The notes beneath the pieces were generated by a model that was not told the origin of the DNA, did not search any database, and worked only from the letters and a program-made list of their open reading frames with translations. The position numbers and the translations under genes were made by a program. A stretch of 20,565 bases of DNA. Source: a virus. The stretch spans positions 1-20,565 of IMG/VR virus record IMGVR_UViG_3300046733_000182. One strand, given 5' to 3'. Positions 7,995 to 14,481 of the stretch are shown one piece after another. The first letter of the stretch is position 1, and every line of letters begins with the position of its first letter.

Positions 7995-8504
7995 CTAATC
8001 TGCAAGGGGGTTGTCTAATGCCCGCTGTAGTTTGCCCATTAATTTATCTTCTAACTCTTTCATATCGCCACTTTGGGATACTCTAACACGTTCTCGTTGA
8101 TTTTCGAAGCGAACTTCTGCGTTATCAATCATAGTACGAACCTTGTCTTCAGATTTACGCACCATATCCTCTATACGATCTGTCTGTTGTTCTATGCGTA
8201 GTATATCATCCTTCAAGCCGTTTTTAATATCACGACTGTACTCTACAGATTCTTCTACCTTTTCAGCGATACCCGTGACTTTTGCATCCATTACATCCAT
8301 TGCTTGTTGGTACGCTCCAAGGTCTAGCCCCGCAACCTCCTCAATCTTTTGATACATGACGAAGCCGCCATATAATCCACCTACAACTGTAGATAAGAAC
8401 GCAAATATAGCCATGATAGAACCGAAGGATAACTTCATGCCACCTGTCTTAAACTCGCGGTCTGCAAGCCCATCAATGTTATCCGCTATCTTGGTAGTAT
8501 CCAT
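7995..8504 (-). CDS. membrane-anchored coiled-coil protein, 169 aa (spanin-like architecture)
   Basis: The ATG at 8504 shares one base with the stop of the preceding gene (TGATG). Residues about 26-50 are one transmembrane segment (Ile/Ala/Phe then Gly-rich), preceded by a short polar N-terminus. Residues about 52-165 are highly charged with heptad spacing of Ile, Val, Leu and Met, strongly suggesting a long coiled coil. It ends in LQRALDNPLAD. An N-terminal anchor with a long coil resembles inner-membrane spanins (Rz-type), which link to an outer-membrane partner in the last step of lysis of Gram-negative cells. Proximity to holin and endolysin fits. No family assignment can be made from sequence alone. 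The coil could instead serve a virion or envelope-bridging role with the secreted coil protein encoded just before it. Confidence 0.8.
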   Translation of the reverse strand: MDTTKIADNIDGLADREFKTGGMKLSFGSIMAIFAFLSTVVGGLYGGFVMYQKIEEVAGLDLGAYQQAMDVMDAKVTGIAEKVEESVEYSRDIKNGLKDDILRIEQQTDRIEDMVRKSEDKVRTMIDNAEVRFENQRERVRVSQSGDMKELEDKLMGKLQRALDNPLAD

Positions 8505-8905
8505 CAGTTCTCAAACTCCATCTCACCACCTGCATTTTGTAAGTTTCTTAGTGCTTCTATTTCATCCCGTAGTTTTTGTATCTCTAATCTGCGTTGCGCC
8601 AACTCGATTTGATAAAGATCATCACAGTTAATACGAGACTTAGGTTTATCCAAGGGTATAACAACACGCGCATACACACCTATGTCTTTGCCTTGTCCGA
8701 TATTGCCATCGTTGCTACTGATCACACCTGTTACGCCATACTCTAAATTTATACCCCCACCTACAGCATTACTGCATCGAGTACTGCCCGTTGAAAACGA
8801 ATCCGATTGGTAGTTCATTGGAGGGCTTGGCAAAGCAAGCGAAAGGGAGCTGTTATCGGCTACAGCCGAACTAGCTAACAAACAAAAAGCAAACATTAAT
8901 CTCAT
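8504..8905 (-). CDS. secreted protein with C-terminal coiled coil, 133 aa
   Basis: I chose the ATG at 8905 because it overlaps the upstream stop in an ATGA unit and begins directly with a signal peptide, MRLMFAFCLLASSAVA, with likely cleavage before Asp17. An in-frame ATG at 8932 would add nine residues ahead of the signal. The mature part has an YQSDSFSTGSTRC motif (Cys44), a Gly-rich beta-type stretch (GGGINLEYGVTGVI), IGVYARVVIPL at about 75-85, Cys94, then a coil from about 99 to 123 (QIELAQRRLEIQKLRDEIEAL). The two cysteines could form a disulfide in the periplasm. I recall relatives in marine phages, generally unnamed. The C-terminal coil and the overlap with the membrane-anchored coil protein suggest the two products may interact. 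Confidence 0.8.
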   Translation of the reverse strand: MRLMFAFCLLASSAVADNSSLSLALPSPPMNYQSDSFSTGSTRCSNAVGGGINLEYGVTGVISSNDGNIGQGKDIGVYARVVIPLDKPKSRINCDDLYQIELAQRRLEIQKLRDEIEALRNLQNAGGEMEFEN

Positions 8906-9291
8906 GCTGGTGGACCATCTAACCTTGAACATATCCTAGAAGACACTAAAGTTCTGGACTTATTAGTCTTTTTTACTTTCGACGTAGTGCACAGGTACAC
9001 CGCTTCGGGTGTGTCTCTCTTCCTTATGTAGACATCAAAAGCTTTATGTTCTTTATAGTCAACCTTCATAATTCTATACGGCGTAGAAAAAGGTATAGGC
9101 ATCCAGTTTAAATCAAACAAATCAATCTGGTAGTATTTTATTTCTTCCCTAGAATTAAACAGAGACATCTCCACTTTAACTACGTTTTTAACGTGGGACA
9201 CCTTTACTTCTGGATAAGCAGGTGTCATTTCGTGCGCATACGCATCGAAAGTGATTAGCGTACCTATTGCGATGAACTTACTTAGCGACAC
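8902..9291 (-). CDS. secreted beta-rich protein of unknown function, 129 aa
   Basis: The frame opens further upstream (ATG at 9357), but that start would bury the signal peptide behind 22 residues and overlap the previous gene by 80 bases. A GTG at 9291 gives MSLSKFIAIGTLITFDAYA, a clean signal peptide with AYA cleavage, and only a 14-base overlap, so I prefer it. The mature part alternates hydrophobic and polar residues (VKVSHVKNVVKVEMSLFNS, then YYQIDLFDLNWMPIPF), as in an immunoglobulin-like beta sandwich. Cys101 and Cys121 could pair. FNSREEIKYYQIDLFDLNWMPI faintly recalls the strand pattern of periplasmic pilus chaperones, but no conserved chaperone residues can be confirmed. The gene follows a pilin-like secreted protein, which makes a pair worth testing. 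Confidence 0.7.
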   Translation of the reverse strand: MSLSKFIAIGTLITFDAYAHEMTPAYPEVKVSHVKNVVKVEMSLFNSREEIKYYQIDLFDLNWMPIPFSTPYRIMKVDYKEHKAFDVYIRKRDTPEAVYLCTTSKVKKTNKSRTLVSSRICSRLDGPPA

Positions 9292-9766
9292 AACTTGCCT
9301 GCACAACTGCGGTATAGTTTCCTCCGGGAAACGGTTTAGCTGACCCATATACTGCACTCGAAGATGTAGAGAACCATGTTGACCCCGCGAGCGTAAGATT
9401 AAATATAGTAGTGCTATCTACGACTACTTTAGCATCGTTATAAGCGGACATTCCCGACACAGACGTTTGTGTGACAGCCGTACTACCTGTCCACGCTAGT
9501 GTATCTGTTAATGTAGGGGAAGAACTAAACGATGTTGGATGCGTTATGTTAGCTGTGTAGGAATCCGCAATGGATACATCGTACCTAATTACTGGCAATA
9601 CGCCACCGTCAGAAGGAGTAGTGCTTAACTTACTAGCAATCGGGTTTCCGTATACACCGCTTTTAGTTGTTTGGATGACACATTTAGCTTCTACGCTACC
9701 TGTAATCTCGACGTTAGCTAGTGCTGGAAATGCGCACAAGGAAAGCGTTGCAATAAAATATTTCAT
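9278..9766 (-). CDS. secreted pilin-like / spore-coat-U-like beta protein, 162 aa
   Basis: A GAGG motif six bases ahead favours the ATG at 9766; an ATG four codons earlier (9778) overlaps the preceding stop and is the alternative. The signal peptide is MKYFIATLSLCAFPALA with cleavage before Asn18. The mature chain begins VEITGSVEAKC (Cys29), is rich in Ser, Thr, Val and Tyr, and ends FPGGNYTAVVQASCVAK with Cys159. Cysteines near both ends and a C-terminal PGGNYTA strand resemble the layout of SCPU and fimbrial subunits, in which the final strand follows a Pro-Gly-x-Tyr turn. This is a resemblance only; no donor-strand motif is proven. There is no usher or CsgG-like pore in the window. The protein probably acts in the periplasm or at the surface. 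Confidence 0.75.
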   Translation of the reverse strand: MKYFIATLSLCAFPALANVEITGSVEAKCVIQTTKSGVYGNPIASKLSTTPSDGGVLPVIRYDVSIADSYTANITHPTSFSSSPTLTDTLAWTGSTAVTQTSVSGMSAYNDAKVVVDSTTIFNLTLAGSTWFSTSSSAVYGSAKPFPGGNYTAVVQASCVAK

Positions 9767-9772
9767 AATAAA

Positions 9773-9776
9773 CCTC
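9773..9776 (-). promoter_or_regulatory. ribosome binding site favouring the 9766 start
   Basis: GAGG on the minus strand lies six bases upstream of the ATG at 9766 and inside the first codons of the alternative 9778 start, which itself has no Shine-Dalgarno motif nearby. This decides the start chosen for the pilin-like protein, although stop-start coupling at 9778 could still yield a form four residues longer. Confidence 0.55.
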
Positions 9777-10644
9777 ATCTATTGTACTGCATATCGACCA
9801 TTTTCTCATGCAATATTTGTTGTGCTAAGTTGTTACGCAAGGCTTTCTTGTTGTCGGCTATTTCCGAATCAGCAAGACCGGGGGCGTCAGCATACACACC
9901 TCCCTTAATAGAAGCATTATAATACATAGCTATATTAGTCTGTTGGTTTATAGCCATAATAATATCATCTTGTCCTTGTGTCTTAAACAGGGTCAAAGCG
10001 TTGGCAGACGCCGTTAGACCCATCTCAATTCTAGTCTCTTCTTCTTCCTCTTCTTCAGAAAGAATTAGTTCGCCGTCTTCATCGTACTGAAACTCTTCTG
10101 CTTCTAACGTCTCAACAACAGCATCATCTTCAAGTGCATCATACACCTCTATAACAGGAAGAACAGGCATGGGCTTTACATACCCCGGGCAGTTAGGATT
10201 GGACTGCGGTTCGAAGCACTCGTCTATTCTATAGCTATATATAACCACAGCATCTTTAACTGAGCCTTCCCCTTCAATGTCAATCGAACCTGCGCCCCAT
10301 TTGGTAGCTGGAATGTTAGCAAGGGGAAATGATTTAACGATGGTGTTACCGGGAACCCCCGACCAGTCATCGGTTTCTCGAAAGATATAGCCACCTCCGT
10401 CGATGTTTTTATTACCAACGTGTACTTTCATGTCATCTTCAGGGTTCTTCACAGTAGTATATCTATACAGGAGACCATTTATATCAATTCCCGGAACGTC
10501 GGGCAAGACAGAACCCATCCCCCAGCTTAGTGCTGTAGATGCAGCGTTTCCTGTTGCCCCATAGCTATAAGGATCACAAGAAGAGTAAGAAGGCCAAAGT
10601 GCTAATAATAACACTAAGACCTGTTTTTGTTTCAATGTTCTCAT
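9775..10644 (-). CDS. secreted protein, possible lipoprotein, with acidic run, 289 aa
   Basis: The start at 10644 is supported by GAGGAAG seven bases upstream and by the signal peptide that only this start provides (LVLLLALWPSYSSC). Cys23 follows Tyr-Ser-Ser, a poor but not excluded lipobox, so lipid attachment is uncertain. The mature N-terminal domain (about 24-160) has patterned motifs, WGMGSVLPDVPGIDINGLLY, GGGYIFRETDDWSG and IYSYRIDECF, with Cys143 and Cys152 near an NCPGY turn. Residues about 170-205 are strongly acidic, with seven Glu in a row at 197-203. The C-terminal third is helical, with Asn/Gln-rich segments. I recall relatives in several unrelated marine phage groups, with no established function. 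The first 71 bases overlap the preceding gene in another frame. Confidence 0.82.
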   Translation of the reverse strand: MRTLKQKQVLVLLLALWPSYSSCDPYSYGATGNAASTALSWGMGSVLPDVPGIDINGLLYRYTTVKNPEDDMKVHVGNKNIDGGGYIFRETDDWSGVPGNTIVKSFPLANIPATKWGAGSIDIEGEGSVKDAVVIYSYRIDECFEPQSNPNCPGYVKPMPVLPVIEVYDALEDDAVVETLEAEEFQYDEDGELILSEEEEEEETRIEMGLTASANALTLFKTQGQDDIIMAINQQTNIAMYYNASIKGGVYADAPGLADSEIADNKKALRNNLAQQILHEKMVDMQYNR

Positions 10645-11140
10645 TGAAAATCTTCCTCATTGGATTGTTCTGATCTCTTTGTATTTCTTCTTTCACGGCT
10701 TCCATTTCCCATGCAAGCCTAGCTTTATCCCCCACCAACCCATCCTTGGGGCAGGGCGTCCCCGCGTTGAGCATGGCTTCAAACACTCTTTCGTCCTGAC
10801 ACATTACAGATACGGCTGCAACTTTCATCCCCATATCATACATGGTTTTGGCGTTCTTTAATTTTTCACAGTTCATATCTCTAACAGTACGGCCAGCAGA
10901 GATACCAAGTATCTGTGTCTGCACAGCACCAGCAACACCGACAGTACATAAGTCAGAGTTACTTGCGCTAATTTGGGGGGAAATTGCAGAGGGTGGTGGG
11001 CTGTTGATGGTAGTGTCCATCGAACCATTAGAAGTTATTGTGCTATTAGTGTCAGTTTTAATTATGTCCTCGGCGAAGACAGAGTTACCTATAGCAAGAC
11101 CTGCAATAAAGAAGAGCACTGCTATAAATAAACGCTTCAT
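10574..11140 (-). CDS. secreted, C-terminally anchored cysteine-containing protein, 188 aa
   Basis: The ATG at 11140 overlaps the upstream stop by four bases (ATGA). The signal peptide is MKRLFIAVLFFIAGLAIGNSVFA, with cleavage before Glu24. A Ser/Thr/Asn/Pro-rich linker (about 28-60) follows, then a compact domain with Cys65, Cys91, Cys114 and Cys130 and the patterns DLCTVGVAGAVQTQILG, GRTVRDMNCEKLK and GMKVAAVSVMCQDERVFEAM. A charged helix (about 140-165) leads into a hydrophobic tail (172-188) that may anchor the protein in a membrane. Four cysteines suggest two disulfides. I recall this domain from unrelated marine phages, always as unknown. Neighbours on both sides are also exported, and the last 71 bases encode the next gene's signal peptide in another frame. 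Confidence 0.82.
   Translation of the reverse strand: MKRLFIAVLFFIAGLAIGNSVFAEDIIKTDTNSTITSNGSMDTTINSPPPSAISPQISASNSDLCTVGVAGAVQTQILGISAGRTVRDMNCEKLKNAKTMYDMGMKVAAVSVMCQDERVFEAMLNAGTPCPKDGLVGDKARLAWEMEAVKEEIQRDQNNPMRKIFNENIETKTGLSVIISTLAFLLFL
10652..10658 (-). promoter_or_regulatory. ribosome binding site inside the upstream gene
   Basis: GAGGAAG on the minus strand, seven bases from the ATG at 10644, lies within the coding region of the 188-aa secreted protein. It supports a true 71-base overlap rather than a later start for the 289-aa protein. The next in-frame Met (residue 43) would remove the signal peptide. Confidence 0.65.
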
Positions 11141-11373
11141 TTTCTTTCCACCAGTCTGTCTAGCTTTTCTTCTATCTTGTCAAACTTACTCATTATTTGG
11201 CCAAGCACTTGATTAGAGTCGTACTTAGTGACGTACTCTTTAGCTAGTTCTTCTCGAGTTCTGTTAAGCAGGATAGTCACACGTTTTACTTCTTCATGGT
11301 GAGATTTAATCCACCACACTAAAAAACCGCCGCCAGCGGTTAACCCAATATTCCAAATTGCGGCCATGTCCAT
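11137..11373 (-). CDS. small membrane-anchored coiled-coil protein, 78 aa
   Basis: The ATG at 11373 shares one base with the stop of the 27-aa micro-gene (TGATG); a TTG one codon upstream is possible but unlikely. Residues about 5-23 are one transmembrane helix with a Gly-Gly-Gly and a Trp-Trp pair, followed by basic and His residues and then a charged coil (about 28-78) containing AKEYVTKYDSNQVLGQIMSK and KIEEKLDRLVERK. Small proteins with this layout occur in many phages near lysis or tail genes and are sometimes compared with XhlA-type or inner-membrane spanin proteins. Here it opens the envelope-directed gene run. No specific function can be assigned. Confidence 0.8.
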   Translation of the reverse strand: MDMAAIWNIGLTAGGGFLVWWIKSHHEEVKRVTILLNRTREELAKEYVTKYDSNQVLGQIMSKFDKIEEKLDRLVERK

Positions 11374-11456
11374 CAAAACACACCGCCGCCCGCAGGTTTC
11401 GGCGCAGTTATTGGTACAGATACATCTTTACGTTCAGGTGTTGTTTTATCAGTCAT
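11373..11456 (-). CDS. 27-aa proline-rich micro-gene
   Basis: This gene is very short. The ATG at 11456 overlaps the upstream TGA by four bases (ATGA), and its own TGA overlaps the next ATG by one base. AAGGAT lies about six to eight bases upstream of the start. The product begins MTDKTTPERK, continues with VSVPITAPKPAGGG and ends in Phe. It is soluble and probably disordered. The exact stop-start junctions on both sides are the main reason to believe it is translated. Alternatively it is a linker that only keeps ribosomes on the message for the next gene. Function unknown. Confidence 0.65.
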   Translation of the reverse strand: MTDKTTPERKDVSVPITAPKPAGGGVF

Positions 11457-11704
11457 ACTACTATCCTTAATTCTCCAGTTGCGGTCTTATATACATCATT
11501 AACCGCAAGACCACCAGACACAGCAGCTGCATTGTTTGCGTAGACGGAAAGTCCAGTTAAATTTAAAGTATCCGCCCTAACAGGGCCGGGATTCTGCTGC
11601 TGTTGTGCATACAAGGCAAACGCTCTTGTAATTTGCGCCATGTAAGACTGCGTGTACTCTTGAGGAGCATCGGCGAAGAATGGTATTGTTGTTTGTTGGG
11701 ACAT
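11453..11704 (-). CDS. small conserved-type phage protein, 83 aa, unknown function
   Basis: The frame is open further upstream, but the ATG at 11704 sits in a TAATG junction with the stop of the gp10-like gene and has GGAGG a few bases before it, so I choose this start. The protein begins MSQQTTIPFFADAPQEYTQ, has a Gln run near residue 36, and ends with short beta-prone segments (LNLTGLSVYANNAAAVSGG, then DVYKTATGELRIVV). The C-terminal half resembles the small repeated fold used to attach annotations such as tail-fiber connectors or trimerising segments, but no family can be named. Position after the tail protein suggests a small tail or neck part. Confidence 0.75.
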   Translation of the reverse strand: MSQQTTIPFFADAPQEYTQSYMAQITRAFALYAQQQQNPGPVRADTLNLTGLSVYANNAAAVSGGLAVNDVYKTATGELRIVV

Positions 11705-13560
11705 TACCGCCTCCCGTCTGTACGCATATCTGCGCGTGGTGTACCAAGTCTCCACTGCGTTCCAAGAGTATTCGAGGAAACTTTCAAGGCCATAGATCGG
11801 CCTCGTAAGCGGAAGAACAACTGTTCTGTAAACTGTTCTACGGGAGCTGTGGCAGACCGCACTGCTGCACCTGAATTTGTCTGGTCAAAGTTGGCCCCGG
11901 GAAAATCCCTCGCACTTACTTCGAACGTAGCACTGGGGGTAGACGTGGAGTTTCGGAACGTCAGGTCTGGTAGAACCCTTGACATAAACATAAATTGATC
12001 TCCGTCACCCATATCTATAGCACTAGATTCTATATAGCTGCTTATTGGGCTAGGTGGGTTGGTGCTCCCATCGTCTACACCGTTTTCTTGGAAATATATG
12101 TATCCGTCAGGTGAAGCCGCGATAGGTAAGTTAGAAACAGCATTATCGAACCACGCAGTGCGGGGTAGAGTCCCGTAATACCAACTGTTTTCGACATAGT
12201 TAAATACAACATAGCTATCGTTTGTTTGGCTAGTAGCTGAAGGGTAGAACCACCATATTTCGTTAAATTTACTATTGGCCGCAGCAGTGACTTTAGAACG
12301 TTGCGCAATGTTCATGTTGTCAAATACGTACTCTTCTATAGGGCATGGTATAGGCTGTACGTTACCGTCATACTTATAAAATACTTGATCCCCCATCCAA
12401 TACACTGCGTCTCCAAAAGCAACAGCAGCGTTTTGCCCCGCAATAGACGTGTTTGTAGAAACTTCAGTAAGACCAAAAGTAAACGGGGCGCCGATAAATT
12501 GCATCGAAGACACGGAACGATCCGTAAAAATTATAACTTGTTGTTTTGTTTGTACCGCGGCAATAATTTCAGAACCCGTACCTATACGTAGTTCTCCAGC
12601 GGTATTAGTTGATGTTGCCGCCCAATCAGTAAAGCTCTCTTGGTCAGAAAAACGTATAGTTAAAGGGTCAAGGTTTCCGGGATCACCTTGCGGGTCACAA
12701 CCAAATGCAATGACGTGTCTATCTCTTTCAGAAACAAGAACAATATTAGCAACTTGAGGCTGATTGTTGCCGCTTAAAGTAGTTATATCTACAGCACGGG
12801 AAGAAGTACCCGCAGAAGTATCCCAATAATAAATACCCCCGCCCCGTACATTTGCTAATAAATCTTCTCCGAAGTTGTCCATAGACCATAAACGAAGTTG
12901 CGCGCCCGGAACTGTTACATCCGCTGGAGAGTTCCATGTACCACGCCCCCAAACACCCGCACCCCATCCACTGCCGGACACAGGAGATTCTAAACCTGTG
13001 TTTATTTGGTACCCGCCTACTACGGAACTACCACCATTCCCTGTATCTGAAGAATTAGCCGTAGCGGTAGCAGTTATGGTGTAAGAGTTAGCGTCGATTA
13101 CTGAAGTGACTTGGTACTCTTTGTTTAGTACCGCGGCGGTTATAGCCCCCCCAAGGCTAACAGCCCCTGAAAACGTAACGAAATCATTTAAAAAGACAGC
13201 GTTGCTTGCATCTGACACAGTAATTGTAGAAGAGCCATTTGTAGCCGCAAAGGTAACATCTCCTGCAGAAGTAGTTTGTCTGATAGGCGTAATGTCTACA
13301 GGGCTATTGCCGTCTAAAACATATAGTTTTAAATTAGTACCCGCTGCAACAAACCTCGTACCTGCTAAAGAAGTCCACGCATGTAGATCGCGGCAGATTC
13401 CCAACATAGCTGCATTTGTGTACTGAGTCCAACCACCAATAGTTTCAGGAAAACCTAAACGAAAACGAATTTTATCCCCATCACGCCAACCACCTTCGTT
13501 AGTGTAATCGGTTGTATCTCGTACAATTCCGGGGCGAAATTGGAGTTTTTGTAGTGGCAT
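11704..13560 (-). CDS. tail protein resembling P22 gp10 packaged-DNA stabilisation / nozzle proteins, 618 aa
   Basis: A GGAGG site precedes the ATG at 13560. The N-terminus (MPLQKLQFRPGIVRDTTDY, then GGWRDGDKIRFRLGFPETIGGW) is a pattern I recall from marine phage tail proteins, where it binds the neck. The chain is beta-rich throughout, with propeller-like segments such as RFVAAGTNLKLYVLDG, VIAFGCDPQGDPGNLDPLTIRFS, GQNAAVAFGDAVYWMGDQVFYKYDG and NEIWWFYPS. It ends RFRLRGRSMALKVSSN type strands and a basic RTDGRR tail (the exact order is FRLRGRSMALKVSS). P22 gp10 has a similar plan: short N-terminal arm, beta propeller, closing beta sandwich with RVGR-type strands. The likely role is to close the tail tube below the adaptor. 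Homology to gp10 is inferred from layout, not proven. Confidence 0.75.
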   Translation of the reverse strand: MPLQKLQFRPGIVRDTTDYTNEGGWRDGDKIRFRLGFPETIGGWTQYTNAAMLGICRDLHAWTSLAGTRFVAAGTNLKLYVLDGNSPVDITPIRQTTSAGDVTFAATNGSSTITVSDASNAVFLNDFVTFSGAVSLGGAITAAVLNKEYQVTSVIDANSYTITATATANSSDTGNGGSSVVGGYQINTGLESPVSGSGWGAGVWGRGTWNSPADVTVPGAQLRLWSMDNFGEDLLANVRGGGIYYWDTSAGTSSRAVDITTLSGNNQPQVANIVLVSERDRHVIAFGCDPQGDPGNLDPLTIRFSDQESFTDWAATSTNTAGELRIGTGSEIIAAVQTKQQVIIFTDRSVSSMQFIGAPFTFGLTEVSTNTSIAGQNAAVAFGDAVYWMGDQVFYKYDGNVQPIPCPIEEYVFDNMNIAQRSKVTAAANSKFNEIWWFYPSATSQTNDSYVVFNYVENSWYYGTLPRTAWFDNAVSNLPIAASPDGYIYFQENGVDDGSTNPPSPISSYIESSAIDMGDGDQFMFMSRVLPDLTFRNSTSTPSATFEVSARDFPGANFDQTNSGAAVRSATAPVEQFTEQLFFRLRGRSMALKVSSNTLGTQWRLGTPRADMRTDGRR

Positions 13561-13581
13561 TATAAACCTCCAATGAGATAG

Positions 13582-14472
13582 TTACGAAATAGTTCCATTA
13601 GTAGTTATATCACCCGATGCTATTAAATTGCCGGAGCTATCTACACGAAGAACATTTGTGCCGTTATAGGCAAAAGTTAAGTTTGTACCCGCCGCTGTTA
13701 CTGTCCAGCTTTGCGTCCCACCTGTAATAGTTATAGCTGATGAAAGCGTAGGGGTGGTTAACGTAGGACTCGCAGCGGGTGCTTTAGCGTTAAGTTGTGT
13801 TTGTACGTTGGATGTAACGCCATCGACGTAATTAATTTCAACCGTCGTAGCTGTAATACCATCAAGAACATCAAACTCAGAAGTTGTAACCCCTGTCGCT
13901 CGTAAATCTTTAGCGTAGTTTAAATCGTCAGCGTCACCAGTAAACCCGTCTAGTTTGTTAATCTCGGCGGTAGTAGAAGTTACACCGTCTAGTAGGTTAA
14001 GTTCAGCCGCCGTAGAAGTGACAGTTACGCCTCCTACTATCAGCGCGCCAAGGTCCAAAGAGCCCGTAACATCTACAACAGCTGCACCAGAACCTGCACC
14101 ATCACAATATATAATTTTAGTTGTGTTTGCTACCACACTGACGTTTGCCCCGGAACCTTGAGTGAATGTGGCTGTTTGACCAGTACCATTCTTAACAATG
14201 TATATATGCTGCCCGTCATTTGGGCTAACAGTTATCGTGTTAGTGCCAGAAGGAGACCCCCCAAGCACAAGGGTTTTATACTGTCCATCAGAGAGCGCAC
14301 CATCAGTTGTGGTTAAGGTATGTGTCGTACCCGAGAGAGTAATTGCACCAACGCCGTTTGTTAAGCGGTCTATAATGCTCATGTTATCGTTTACGGTGTT
14401 ACCCCATGTAGAAGCTTGTTCCCCGCTGGCTGGAAGCTCAATGCCACCGTTGTTTGTATATGTACTAGGCAT
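13582..14472 (-). CDS. tail fiber protein with LLDGV-type repeats, 296 aa
   Basis: GAGGAT precedes the ATG at 14472. Residues 1-45 (TNNGGIELPASGEQASTWGNTVNDNMSIIDR in pattern) form an N-terminal segment I recall as a virion-attachment region in marine phage fibers. A beta-rich domain follows (about 45-130) with THTLTTTDGALSDGQYKTLV and NDGQHIYIVKNGTGQTATF. Residues about 150-220 hold the repeat TAAELNLLDGV, TTAEINKLDGF, TTSEFDVLDGI, TTVEINYVDGV, known from many phage fibers and thought to build a triple-stranded rod. The end (AKAPAASPTLTTPTLSS onward) is a short beta domain without a chaperone module. It is probably a trimeric tail fiber or spike contacting the host surface. Confidence 0.82.
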   Translation of the reverse strand: MPSTYTNNGGIELPASGEQASTWGNTVNDNMSIIDRLTNGVGAITLSGTTHTLTTTDGALSDGQYKTLVLGGSPSGTNTITVSPNDGQHIYIVKNGTGQTATFTQGSGANVSVVANTTKIIYCDGAGSGAAVVDVTGSLDLGALIVGGVTVTSTAAELNLLDGVTSTTAEINKLDGFTGDADDLNYAKDLRATGVTTSEFDVLDGITATTVEINYVDGVTSNVQTQLNAKAPAASPTLTTPTLSSAITITGGTQSWTVTAAGTNLTFAYNGTNVLRVDSSGNLIASGDITTNGTIS

Positions 14473-14481
14473 TATTCATCC

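Noticed and set aside
10574-10644. Lipobox at Cys23 of the 289-aa protein
   Set aside because: Tyr-Ser-Ser-Cys departs from the usual Leu/Val/Ile at the third position before Cys, so I mention lipid attachment as possible but do not annotate a lipoprotein.
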